In this document: positions 11,664 to 24,402 of the stretch, piece by piece | Position numbering within the stretch: position 1 is the stretch's first letter | Layout of the letters: every line of letters starts with the position of its first letter | NCBI GenBank assembly: GCA_032718475.1 | Contig: JAUCBJ010000816.1 | Location: forward strand, 1 to 64,000 | DNA length: 64,000 bases | Direction of reading: 5' to 3' | Source of the DNA: Nemertoderma westbladi | Lineage: Eukaryota; Xenacoelomorpha; Nemertodermatida; Nemertodermatidae | Notes under the pieces: generated by a model | The model's database searches: none | The model's input: only the letters and a program-made list of their open reading frames with translations | What the model was told of the DNA's origin: nothing | Position numbers and translations under genes: made by a program

Positions 11664-14600
11664 CAGTATAAAACGATATCCTCGTGGTTAAATATAAAGT
11701 GTTTCTATTGGCTAACCTCGTGGTTTCACTATAAAGTGTTTCTATTGGCTAACCTCGTGGTTTCAGTATAAAGTGTTTCTATTGGATAACGTCGTGGTTC
11801 AAATATAAAGTGTTTCTATTGGCTAACCTCGTGGTTTCAGTATAAAGTGTTTCTATTGGCTAACCTCGTGGTTTTATAAGAATGTAAGTGTCTCTATTGG
11901 CTAACTTCGTGGTTCAATTATACAATGTTTCTATTGGCTAACCTCGTGGTTTTATAAGAATGTTTCTATTGGCTAACCTCGTGATTCCATTATAAAGTGT
12001 TTATATTGGCTAACCTCGTGGTTTCAGTATAAAGTGTTTCTATTGGCTAACCTCGTGGTTTTATAAGAATGTTTCTATTGGCTAACCTCGTGATTCCATT
12101 ATAAAGTGTTTCTATTGGCTAACCTCGTGGTTTTATAAGAATGTGTATATTGGCTAACCTCGTGATTCAATTATAGATTGTTTCTATTGGCTAACCTCGT
12201 GGTTCAATTATAAAGTGTTTCTATTGGCTAACCTAGTGGTTTTATAAGAATGTTTCTATTGGCTAACCTCGTGGTTCAATTATAAACTGTTTCTATTGGC
12301 TAACCTCGTGATTCCATTATAAAGTGCTTCTACTGGCTAACCTCGTGGTTTCAGTATAAAGTGTTTCTATTGGCTAACCTCGTGGTTTTATAAGAATGTT
12401 TCTATTGGCTAACCTCGTGATTCCATTATAAAGTGATTCTATTGGCTAACCTCGAGGTTTTATAAGAATGTAAGTGTCTTTATTGGCTAACCTCGTGGTT
12501 CAATTGTAAACTGTTTCTATTGGCTAACCTCGTGGTTTTATAAGAATGTTTCTATTGGCTAACCTCGTTGTTCAATTATAAACTGTTTCTATTGGCTAAC
12601 CTCGTGGTTTTATATGAATGTTTCTATTGGCTAACCTCGTGATTCCATTATAAAGTGTTTCTATTGGCTAACCTCGTGGTTTCAGTATAAAGTGTTTCTA
12701 TTGGCTAACCTCGAGGTTTTATAAGAATGTAAGTGTCTTTATTGGCTAACCTCGTGGTTCAATTATAAACTGTTTCTATTGGCTAACCTCGTGGTTTTAT
12801 AAGAATGTTTCTATTGGCTAACCTCGTGGTTCAATTATAAACTGTTTCTATTGGCTAACCTCGTGGTTTTATAAGAATGTAAGTGTCTCTATTGGCTAAA
12901 CTCGTGGTTTCAGTATAAAGTGTTTCTATTGGCTAACCTCGTGGTTTCAGTATAAAGTGTTTCTATTGGCTAACCTCGTGGTTTCAGTATAAAGTGTTTC
13001 TATTCGCTAACCTCGTGGTTTCAGTATAAAGTGTTTCTATTGGCTAACCTCGTGGTTTTATAAAAATGTCTCTATTGGCTAATCTCGTGGTTCGATTAAA
13101 ACTGTTTCTATTGGCTAACCTCGTGGTTCAATTATAAAGTGTTTCTGTTGGCTAACCTCGTGGTTATATAAGAATGTTTCGATTGGCCACCCTCGTGGTA
13201 TCAGTATAAAGTGTTTCTATTGGCTAACCTCGTGGTTTCAGTATAAAGTGTTTCTATTGGCTAACCTCGTGGTTTCAGTATAAAGTGTTTCTATTGGCTA
13301 ACCTCGTGGGTTTATAAGAATGTTTCTATTGGCTAACCTCGTGGTTTTATAAGAATGTGTTTCTATTGGCTAACCTCGTGGTTCCATTATAAAGTGTTTC
13401 TATTGGCTAACCTCGTGGTTTTATAAGAATGTTTCTATTGGCTAACCTCGTGGTTCAATTATAAACTGTTTCTATTGGCTAACCTTGTGGTTCAATTATA
13501 AATAGTTTCTATTGGCTAACCTCGTGGTTCCATTATAAAGTGTTTCTATTGGCTAACCTCGTGGTTCCATTATAAAGTGTTTCTATTGGCTAACCTCGTG
13601 GTACAATTATAAAGAGTTTCTATTGGCTAACCTCGTGGTTTTATAAGAATGTGTTTCTATTGGCTAACCTCGTGGTTCCATTATAAAGTGTTTCTATTGG
13701 CTAACTTCGTGGTTCAATTATAAAGTGTTTCTAATGGCGAACCTCGTAGTTTCAGGAGAAAGTGTTTCTATTGGCTAACCTCGTGGTTCCATTATAAAGT
13801 GTTTCTATTGGCTAACCTCGTGGTTTCAGTATAAAGTGTTTCTATTGGCTAACCTCGTGGTTTCAGTATAAAGTGTTTCTATTTGCTAACCTCGCGGTTT
13901 CAGTATAAAGTGTTTCTATTGTCTAACCTCGTGATTCCATTATAAAGTGTTTCTATTGGCTAACCTCGTGGTTTCAGTATAAAGTGTTTCTATTCGCTAA
14001 CCTCGTGGTTTTATAAGAATGTTTCTATTGGCTAACCTCGTGGTTTTATAAGAATGTTTCTATTGGCTAACCTCGTGGTTCAATTATAAAGTGTTTCTAT
14101 TGGCTAACCTCGTGGTTCCATTATAAAGTGTTTCTATTGGCTAACCTCGTGGTTTCAGTATAAAGTGTTTCTATTGGCTAACCTCGTGGTTTCAGTATAA
14201 AGTGTTTCTATTTGCTAACCTCGCGGTTTCAGTATAAAGTGTTTCTATTGTCTAACCTCGTGATTCCATTATAAAGTGTTTCTATTGGCTAACCTCGTGG
14301 TTTCAGTATAAAGTGTTTCTATTCGCTAACCTCGTGGTTTTATAAGAATGTTTCTATTGGCTAACCTCGTGGTTTTATAAGAATGTTTCTATTGGCTAAC
14401 CTCGTGGTTCAATTATAAACTGTTTCTATTGGCTAACCTTGTGGTTCAATTATAAATAGTTTCTATTGGCTAACCTCATGGTTCCATTATAAAGTGTTTC
14501 TATTGGCTAACCTCGTGGTTCCATTATAAAGTGTTTCTATTGGCTAACCTCGTGGTTCAATTATAAACTGTTTCTATTGGCTAACCTTGTGGTTCAATTA

Positions 14601-17600
14601 TAAATAGTTTCTATTGGCTAACCTCGTGGTTCCATTATAAAGTGTTTCTATTGGCTAACCTCGTGGTTCCATTATAAAGTGTTTCTATTGGCTAACCTCG
14701 TGGTTCAATTATAAACTGTTTCTATTGGCTAACCTTGTGGTTCAATTATAAATAGTTTCTATTGGCTAACCTCGTGGTTCCATTATAAAGTGTTTTTATT
14801 GGCTAACCTCGTGGTTCCATTATAAAGAGTTTCTATTGGCTAACCTCGTGGTTTTATAAGAATGTGTTTCTATTGGCTAACCTCGTGGTTCCATTATAAA
14901 GTGTTTCTATTGGCTAACTTCGTGGTTCAATTATAAAGTGTTTCTAATGGCGAACCTCGTAGTTTCAGGAGAAAGTGTTTCTATTGGCTAACCTCGTGGT
15001 TTTATAAGAATGTGTTTCTATTGGCTAACCTCGTGGTTCCATTATAAAGTGTTTCTATTGGCTAACCTCGTGGTTTCAGTATAAAGTGTTTCTATTGGCT
15101 AACCTCGTGGTTTCAGTATAAAGTGTTTCTATTGGCTAACCTCGTGGTTCCATTATAAAGTGTTTCTATTGGCTAACCTCGTGGTTTCAGTATAAAGTGT
15201 TTCTATTGGCTAACCTCGTGGTTTCAGTATAAAGTGTTTCTATTTGCTAACCTCGCGGTTTCAGTATAAAGTGTTTCTATTGTCTAACCTCGTGATTCCA
15301 TTATAAAGTGTTTCTATTGGCTAACCTCGTGGTTTCAGTATAAAGTGTTTCTATTCGCTAACCTCGTGGTTTTATAAGAATGTTTCTATTGGCTAACCTC
15401 GTGGTTTTATAAGAATGTTTCTATTGGCTAACCTCGTGGTTCAATTATAAACTGTTTCTATTGGCTAACCTTGTGGTTCAATTATAAATAGTTTCTATTG
15501 GCTAACCTCGTGGTTCCATTATAAAGTGTTTCTATTGGCTAACCTCGTGGTTCAATTATAAACTGTTTCTATTGGCTAACCTTGTGGTTCAATTATAAAT
15601 AGTTTCTATTGGCTAACCTCGTGGTTCCATTATAAAGTGTTTCTATTGGCTAACCTCGTGGTTCCATTATAAAGAGTTTCTATTGGCTAACCTCGTGGTT
15701 TTATAAGAATGTGTTTCTATTGGCTAACCTCGTGGTTCCATTATAAAGTGTTTCTATTGGCTAACTTCGTGGTTCAATTATAAAGTGTTTCTAATGGCGA
15801 ACCTCGTAGTTTCAGGAGAAAGTGTTTCTATTGGCTAACCTCGTGGTTCCATTATAAAGTGTTTCTATTGGCTAACCTCGTGGTTTCAGTATAAAGTGTT
15901 TCTATTGGCTAACCTCGTGGTTTCAGTATAAAGTGTTTCTATTTGCTAACCTCGCGGTTTCAGTATAAAGTGTTTCTATTGTCTAACCTCGTGATTCCAT
16001 TATAAAGTGTTTCTATTGGCTAACCTCGTGGTTTCAGTATAAAGTGTTTCTATTCGCTAACCTCGTGGTTTTATAAGAATGTTTCTATTGGCTAACCTCG
16101 TGGTTTTATAAGAATGTTTCTATTGTCTAACCTCGTGATTCCATTATAAAGTGTTTCTATTGGCTAACCTCGTGGTTTCAGTATAAAGTGTTTCTATTCG
16201 CTAACCTCGTGGTTTATAAGAATGTTTCTATTGGCTAACCTCGTGGTTTTATAAGAATGTTTCTATTGGCTAACCTCGTGGTTCAATTATAAAGTGTCCC
16301 TATTGGCTAACCTCGTGGTTCAATTATAAAGTGTTTCTATTGGCTAACCTCGTGGACCAATTATAAAGTGTTTCTATTGGTTAACCTCGTGGTTTTATAA
16401 GAATGTTTCTATTGCTAACCTCGTGGTTTTATAAGAATGTTTATATTGGCTAACCTCTTGGTTCAATTATAAAGTGTTTCTATTGGCTAACCTCGTGGTT
16501 CAATTATAAAATGTTTCTATTGGCTAACCTCGTGGTTCAATTATAAAGTGTCTTTATTGGCTAACCTCGTGGTTCAATTATACAGAGTTTCTTGGCTAAC
16601 CTCGTGGTTTTATAAAAATGTGTTTCTATTGGCTAACCTCGTGGTTGTTCCATTATAAAGTGTTTCTATTGGCTAACCTCGTGGTTTCAGTATAAAGTGT
16701 TTCTATTGGCTAACCTCGTGGTTCAATTATAAAGTGTTTCTATTAGCTAACCTCGTGGTTCAATTATAAACTGTTTCTATTGGCTAACCTCGTGGTTCAA
16801 TTATAAACTGTTTCTATTGGCTAACCTCGTGGTTCAATTATAAAGTGTTTCTATTGGCTAACCTCGTGGTTCAATTATAAAGTGTTTCTATTGGCTAACC
16901 TCGTGGTTTCAGGAGAAAGTGTTTCTATTGGCTAACCTCGTGGTACCATTATAAAGTGTTTATATTGGCTAACCTCGTGGTTTTATAAGAATGTTTTTAT
17001 TGGCTAACCTCGTGGTTCAATTATAATGTGTTTCTGTTGGCTAACCTCGTGGTTCAATTATAAAGTATTTCTATTGACTAACCTCGTGGTTCAATTATAA
17101 AGTGTTTCTATTGGCTAACCTCGTGGTTTTATAAGAATGTAAGTGTCTCTATTGGCTAACCTCGTGGTTCAATTATAAAGTATTTCTATTGACTAACCTC
17201 GTGGTTCAATTATAAAGTGTTTCTATTGGCTAACCTCGTGGTTTTATAAGAATGTAAGTGTCTCTATTGGCTAACCTCGTGGTTCAATTATAAAGTATTT
17301 CTATTGACTAACCTCGTGGTTCAATTATAAAGTGTTTCTATTGGCTAACCTCGTGGTTTTATAAGAATGTTTCTATTGGCTAACCTCGTGGTTTCAGGAG
17401 AAAGTGTTTCTATTGGCTAACCTCGTGGTACCATTATAAAGTGTTTATATTGGCTAACCTCGTGGTTTTATAAGAATGTTTTTATTGGCTAACCTCGTGG
17501 TTCAATTATAATGTGTTTCTGTTGGCTAACCTCGTGGTTCAATTATAAAGTATTTCTATTGACTAACCTCGTGGTTCAATTATAAAGTGTTTATATTGGC

Positions 17601-20600
17601 TAACCTCGTGGTTTTATAAGAATGTTTTTATTGGCTAACCTCGTGGTTCAATTATAATGTGTTTCTGTTGGCTAACCTCGTGGTTCAATTATAAAGTGTT
17701 TCTATTGGCTAACCTCGTGGTTTTATAAGAATGTTTCTATTGGCTAACCTCGTGGTTTCAGGAGAAAGTGTTTCTATTGGCTAACCTCGTGGTACCATTA
17801 TAAAGTGTTTATATTGGCTAACCTCGTGGTTTTATAAGAATGTTTTTATTGGCTAACCTCGTGGTTCAATTATAATGTGTTTCTGTTGGCTAACCTCGTG
17901 GTTCAATTATAAAGTATTTCTATTGACTAACCTCGTGGTTCAATTATAAAGTGTTTATATTGGCTAACCTCGTGGTTTTATAAGAATGTTTTTATTGGCT
18001 AACCTCGTGGTTCAATTATAATGTGTTTCTGTTGGCTAACCTCGTGGTTCAATTATAAAGTATTTCTATTGACTAACCTCGTGGTTCAATTATAAAGTGT
18101 TTCTACTGGCTAACCTCGTGGTTCAATTATAAAGTGTTTCTATTGGCTAACGCCGTGGTTCAATTATAAAGTGTTTCTATTGGCTAACCTCGTGGTTCAA
18201 TTATAAAGTGTTTCTATTGGCTAACCTCGTGGTTTTATAAGAATGTTTCTATTGGCTAACCTCGTGGTTTTATAAGAATGTTTCTATTGGCTAACCTCGT
18301 GGTTCAATTATAAAGTGTTTCTATTGGCTAACCTCGTGGTTTTATAAGAATGTTTCTATTGGCTAACCTCGTGGTTTTATAAGAATGTTTCTATTGGCTA
18401 ACCTCGTGGTTCAATCATAAAGTGTTTCTATTGGTTAACCTCGTGGTTTTATAAGAATGTTTCTATTGCTAACCTCGTGGTTTTATAAGAATGTTTTTAT
18501 TGGCTAACCTCGTGGTTCAATTATAAAGTGTTTCTATTGGCTAACCTCGTGGTTTCAGTATAAAGTGTTTCTATTGGCTAACCTCGTGGTTCAATTATAA
18601 AGTGTTTCTATTGGCTAACCTCGTGGTTTTATAAGAATGTTTCTATTGGCTAACCTCGTGGTTTTATAAGAATGTTTCTATTGGCTAACCTCGTGGTTCA
18701 ATTATAAAGTGTTTCTATTGGCTAACCTCGTGGTTTTATAAGAATGTTTCTATTGGCTAACCTCGTGGTTTTATAAGAATGTTTCTATTGGCTAACCTCG
18801 TGGTTCAATCATAAAGTGTTTCTATTGGTTAACCTCGTGGTTTTATAAGAATGTTTCTATTGCTAACCTCGTGGTTTTATAAGAATGTTTTTATTGGCTA
18901 ACCTCGTGGTTCAATTATAAAGTGTTTCTATTGGCTAACCTCGTGGTTTCAGTATAAAGAGTTTCTATTGGCTAACCTCGTGGTTTTATAAGAATGTAAG
19001 TGTCTCTATTGGCTAACCTCGTGGTTCAATTATAAAGTGTTTCTATTGGCTAACCTCGTGGTTCAATTATAAAGTGTTTCTATTGGCTAACCTCGTGGTT
19101 TTATAAGAATGTTTTTATTGGCTAACCTCGTGGTTCAATTATAAAGTGTTTCTATTTGCTAACCTCGTGGTTCAATTATAAAGTGTTTCTATTGGCTAAC
19201 CTCGTGGTTTTTTAAGAATGTAAGTGTCTCTATTGGCTAACCTCGTCGTTCAATTATAAAGTGTTTCTATTGGCTAACCTCGTGGTTTCAGTATAAAGTG
19301 TTTCTATTGGCTAACCTCGTGGTTCAATTATAAAGTGTTTCTATTGGCTAACCTCGTGGTTTTATAAGAAAGTAAGTGTTTCTATTGGCTAACCTCGTGG
19401 TTCAATTATAAAGTGTTTATATTGGCTAACCTCGTGGTTTCAGTATAAAGTGTTTCTATTGGCTAACCTCGTGGTTTTATAAGTAAGAATGTTTTTATTG
19501 GCTAACCTCGTGGTTCAATTATAAAGTGTTTCTACTTGCTAACCTCGTGGTTTTATAAGAATGTTTCTATTGGCTAACCTCGTGGTTCAATTATAAACTG
19601 TTTCTATTGGCTAACCTCGTGGTTTCAGTATAAAGTGTTTATATTGGCTAACCTCGTGGTTTCAGTAGAAAGTGTTTCTATTGGCTAACCTCGTGGTTTC
19701 AGTATAAAGTGTTTCTATTGGCTAAACTCGTGGTTTCAGTATAAAGTGTTTCTATGGGCTAACCTCGTGGTTTTATAAAAATGTCTCTATTGGCTAATCT
19801 CGTGGTTCGATTATAAACTGTTTCTATTGGCTAACCTCGTGGTTCAATTATAAAGTGTTTCTGTTGGCTAACCTCGTGGTTTTATAAGAATGTTTCGATT
19901 GGCCAACCTCGTGGTATCAGTATAAAGTGTTTCTATTGGCTAACCTCGTGGTTTCAGTATAAAGTGTTTCTATTGGCTAACCTCGTGGTTTCAGTATAAA
20001 GTGTTTCTATTGGCTAACCTCGTGGGTTTATAAGAACGTTTCTATTGGCTACCCTCGTGGTTTTATAAGAATGTGTTTCTATTGGCTAACCTCGTGGTTC
20101 CATTATAAAGTGTTTCTATTGGCTAACTTCGTGGTTCAATTATAAAGTGTTTATATTGGCTAACCTTGTGGTTCAATTATAAAGAGTTTCTATTGGCTAA
20201 CCTCGTGGTTTTATAAGAATGTGTTTCTATTGGCTAACCTCGTGGTTCCATTATAAAGTGTTTCTATTGGCTAACCTCGTGGTACAATTATAAAGAGTTT
20301 CTATTGGCTAACCTCGTGGTTCCATTTTAAAGTGTTTCTATTGGCTAACCTCGTGGTTCAATTATAAAGTGTTTCTATTGGCTAACCTCGTGGTTCAATT
20401 ATAAAGTGTTTCTATTGGCTAACCTCGTGGTTCAATTATAAAGTGTTTCTACTGGCTAACCTCGTGGTTCAATTATAAAGTGTTTCTATTGGCTAACCTT
20501 GTGGTTCAATTATAAAGTGTTTCTACTGGCTAACCTCGTGGTTCAATTATAAAGTGTTTCTACTGGCTAACCTCGTGGTTCAATTATAAAGTGTTTCTAT

Positions 20601-23600
20601 TGGCTAACCCCGTGGTTCAATTATAAAGTGTTTCTATTGGCTAACCTCGTGGTTCAATTATAAAGTGTTTCTATTGGCTAACCTCGTGGTTTTATAAGAA
20701 TGTTTCTATTGGCTAACCTCGTGGTTTTATAAGAATGTTTCTATTGGCTAACCTCGTGGTTCAATTATAAAGTGTTTCTATTGGCTAACCTCGTGGTTTT
20801 ATAAGAATGTTTCTATTGGCTAACCTCGTGGTTTTATAAGAATGTTTCTATTGGCTAACCCCGTGGTTCAATTATAAAGTGTTTCTATTGGCTAACCTCG
20901 TGGTTCAATTATAAAGTGTTTCTACTTGCTAACCTCGTGGTTTTATAAGAATGTTTCTATTGGCTAACCTCGTGGTTTTATAAGAATGTGTTTCTATTGG
21001 CTAACCTCATGGTTCCATTATAAAGTGTTTCTATTGGCTAACCTCGTGGTTCAATTATAAAGTGTTTCTATTGGCTAACCTCGTGGTTCAATTATAAAGT
21101 GTTTCTACTGGCTAACCTCGTGGTTCAATTATAAAGTGTTTCTATTGGCTAACCTCGTGGTTCAATTATAAAGTGTTTCTACTGGCTAACCTCGTGGTTC
21201 AATTATAAAGTGTTTCTACTGGCTAACCTCGTGGTTCAATTATAAAGTGTTTCTATTGGCTAACCCCGTGGTTCAATTATAAAGTGTTTCTATTGGCTAA
21301 CCTCGTGGTTCAATTATAAAGTGTTTCTATTGGCTAACCTCGTGGTTTTATAAGAATGTTTCTATTGGCTAACCTCGTGGTTTTATAAGAATGTTTCTAT
21401 TGGCTAACCCCGTGGTTCAATTATAAAGTGTTTCTATTGGCTAACCTCGTGGTTCAATTATAAAGTGTTTCTATTGGCTAACCTCGTGGTTTTATAAGAA
21501 TGTTTCTATTGGCTAACCTCGTGGTTCAATTATAAAGTGTTTCTATTGGCTAACCTCGTGGTTTTATAAGAATGTTTCTATTGGCTAACCTCGTGGTTTT
21601 ATAAGAATGTTTCTATTGGCTAACCTCGTGGTTCAATTATAAAGTGTTTCTATTGGTTAACCTCGTGGTTTTATAAGAATGTTTCTATTGCTAACCTCGT
21701 GGTTTTATAAGAATGTTTTTATTGGCTAACCTCGTGGTTCAATTATAAAGTGTTTCTATTGGCTAACCTCGTGGTTTCAGTATAAAGTGTTTCTATTGGC
21801 TAACCTCGTGGTTTTATAAGAATGTAAGTGTCTCTATTGGCTACCTCGTGGTTCAATTATAAAGTGTTTCTATTGGCTAACCTCGTGGTTCAATTATAAA
21901 GTGCTTCTATTGGCTAACCTCGTGGTTTTATAAGAATGTTTTTATTGGCTAACCTCGTGGTTCAATTATAAAGTGTTTCTATTGGCTAACCTTGTGGTTC
22001 AATTATAAAGTGTTTCTATTGGCTAACCTCGTGGTTCCATTATAAAGTGTTTCTATTGGCTAACCTCGTGGTTTCAGTATAAAGTGTTTCTACTTGCTAA
22101 CCTCGTGGTTCAATTATAAAGTGTTTCTATTGGCTAACCTCGTGGTTTCACTATAAAGTGTTTCTATTGGCTAACCTCGTGGTTTCAGTATAAAGTGTTT
22201 CTATTGGCTAACCTCGTGGTTCAATTATAAAGTGTTTCTATTGGCTAACCTCGTGGTTTTATAAGAAAGTAAGTGTTTCTATTGGCTAACCTCGTGGTTC
22301 AATTATAAAGTGTTTCTATTGGCTAACCTCGTGGTTTCAGTATAAAGTGTTTCTATTGGCTAACCTCGTAGTTTTATAAGTAAGAATGTTTTTATTGGCT
22401 AACCTCGTGGTTCAATTATAAAGTGTTTCTACTTGCTAACCGCGTGGTTTTATAAGAATGTTTCTATTGGCTAACCTCGGGGTTCAATTATAAAGTGTTT
22501 CTATTGGCTAACCTCGTGGTTCAATTATAAAGTGTTTCTATTGGCTAACCTCGTGGTTCAATTATAAAGTGTTTCTACTGGCTAACTTCGTGGTTCGATT
22601 ATAAAGTGTTTCTATTGGCTAACCTCGTAGTTCAATTATAAAGTGTTTCTATTGGCTAACGTCGTGGTTGTATAAGAATGTTTCTATTGGCTAACTTCGT
22701 GGTTCAATTATAAAGTGTTTCTATTGGCTAACCTCGTGGTTCAATTATAAAGTGTTTCTACTGGCTAACCTCGTGGTTCAATTATAAAGTGTTTCTATTG
22801 GCTAACCTCGTGGTTTTATAAGAAAGTAAGTGTTTCTATTGGCTAACCTCGTGGTTCAATTATAAAGTGTTTCTATTGGCTAACCTCGTGGTTTCAGTAT
22901 AAAGTGTTTCTATTGGCTAACCTCGTGGTTCAATTATAAAGTGTTTCTATTGGCTAACCTCGTGGTTTTATAAGAAAGTAAGTGTTTCTATTGGCTAACC
23001 TCGTGGTTCAATTATTAAGTGTTTCTATTGGCTAACCTCGTGGTTCAATTATAAAGTGTTTCTATTGGCTAACCTCGTGGTTTCAGTATAAAGTGTTTCT
23101 ATTGGCTAACCTCGTGGTTTTATAAGAATGTTTCTATTGGCTAACCTCGTGGTTCAATTATAAAGTGTTTCTACTTGCTAACCTCGTGGTTCAATTATAA
23201 AGTGTTTCTATTGGCTAACCTCGTGGTTCAATTATAAAGAGTTTCCATTGGCTAACCTCGTGGTTTCAGTATAAAGTGTTTCTATTGGCTAACCTCGCGG
23301 TTTCAGTATAAAGTGTTTCTATTGTCTAACCTCGTGGTTTTATAAGAATGTTTCTATTGGCTAACCTCGTGGTTCAATTATAAAGTGTTTCTATTGGCTA
23401 ACCTCGTGGTCCAATTATAAAGTGTTTCTATTGGCTAACCTCGTGGTTCAATTATAAAGTGTTTCTATTGGCTAACCTCGTGGATCCATTATACAGTGTT
23501 TCTAATGGCTAACCTCGTGGTTCAATTATAAAGTGTCCCTATTGGCTAACCTCGTGGTTCAATTATAAAGTGTTTCTATTGGCTAACCTCGTGGATCCAT

Positions 23601-23725
23601 TATACAGTGTTTCTAATGGCTAACCTCGTGGTTCAATTATAAAGTGTCCCTATTGGCTTACCTCGTGATTTTATAAGAATGTTTATATTGGCTAACCTCG
23701 TGGTTTCAGGAGAAAGTGTTTCTAT
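11664..23725 (-). repeat. 37-bp satellite array B (donor satellite of CFAP70 exon 3)
   Basis: About 330 head-to-tail copies of a 37-bp unit, with 35-bp and ~45-bp variants. On the minus strand the first unit (23689-23725) is ATAGAAACACTTTCTCCTGA, AACCACGAG, GTTAGCCA, which is the last 29 nt of CFAP70 exon 3 plus the first 8 nt of intron 3. The array fills practically all of intron 3. The part that spans the splice junction, CCACGAGGTTAGCCAATAGA, is almost invariant, while the exon-derived middle has split into families (plus-strand forms ttcaattataaagtg, tttcagtataaagtg, ttccattataaagtg, ttttataagaatg). The exon-like form tttcaggagaaagtg is still found, e.g. near 13752, 14967, 15817, 16910, 17393 and 17756. 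Multi-unit blocks are re-duplicated, for example 13745-14400 and 14950-16130. Confidence 0.97.
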
Positions 23726-23877
23726 GGGAGACCCTGGAGTTGGGTGGATCAGCTGGCTGAATTCCAATCGAGTCTCTCCCCTCAGTAAATTAACCAATGG
23801 GAAGGACGATTGACCCAATACCAAGGTCTTTTCCTCTTTTTGTTTTTTCTCTTTCGGCAAAATTTCCGTAATAGTCA
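23697..23877 (-). CDS. CFAP70: CFAP70 exon 3, with the family signature
   Basis: Acceptor TTTATTTACTTCAG|TG; the exon completes a split Val codon and runs through TITEILPKEKKQKEEKT, LVLGQ, a Leu-rich stretch (PLVNLLRGE) and HPTPGSPIETLSPETT, ending in phase 2 at GAG|GTTAGC (intron from 23696). The ILPKEKKQKEEKT plus GSPxET combination is the best CFAP70 fingerprint in the window. The frame stays open beyond the first satellite unit and reaches a much better donor, GAG|GTAAGC at 23661, but that one is phase 1 and incompatible with exon 4. The last 29 nt are the template of satellite B. The donor GTTAGC is weak at +3, yet it is the junction preserved in hundreds of copies. Confidence 0.92.
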
Positions 23878-24088
23878 CTGAAGTAAATAAATTAACGTAA
23901 AAAATATCCTAAAAATTCACTATAACTAAAATCGAATTAATTTGGATATAGTCCGAAAGAGGAAGGCGCTACACTTGAAGGAATCCGCCATCCATCAAAT
24001 AAAACATTAAACTGTTCAATTAATTATTGTTTAAAAAACCGTCAATATCCGAGTACCGGTATACCAGTTTATACAGCCCTATACTTAC

Positions 24089-24284
24089 CCAGTACAGGTC
24101 TGTAAGCGATTTCGTCCAGTGTATAAGGCCCCGATCCCTCGAACAGACATTCCATCTGGCTGTTGAACCCGTATTCAGCGGTTAGACTTGGCGCAGACGA
24201 TTCGCATTTTGGCGATTCACCTAAAACTTGGAATCCAAATTCAACTTTCACGGAAGATGTAACAGATTCGCCTTTCACTCCGCG
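24089..24284 (-). CDS. CFAP70: CFAP70 exon 2
   Basis: Acceptor TTTTTACCTGCAG|CGC; donor CTGG|GTAAGT, near consensus. It contains 65 codons plus 1 nt: RGVKGESVTSSVKVEF, VLGESPK, AEYGFNS and TLDEIAYRPVL. Joined to exon 3 it gives RPVLVTITEILPKEK, which matches the family across the junction without a gap and confirms the splice. This is the predicted beta-rich N-terminal region of CFAP70. The intron that follows is 211 bp and unremarkable. Confidence 0.92.
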
Positions 24285-24402
24285 CTGCAGGTAAAAATTA
24301 TTCAATTAATTTTAATAATGAATAACTTCAATCTTAAAATTTAATATTAATATTAGGCTGGTTTCGCAACCCGTCACGCTTTGGGGATGATATTAAACTC
24401 AC

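Noticed and set aside
23633-23696. Extension of the CFAP70 reading frame into the satellite
   Set aside because: The frame is open to 23633, but phase with exon 4 requires the exon to end at 23697; the extra residues are translated satellite.
11664-23725. Array of promoters (each unit has ATTGG and TATAAA)
   Set aside because: An inverted CCAAT and a TATA-like word occur in each 37-bp unit, but both derive from the exon/intron junction and AT-rich drift; spacing is too short for a real promoter.
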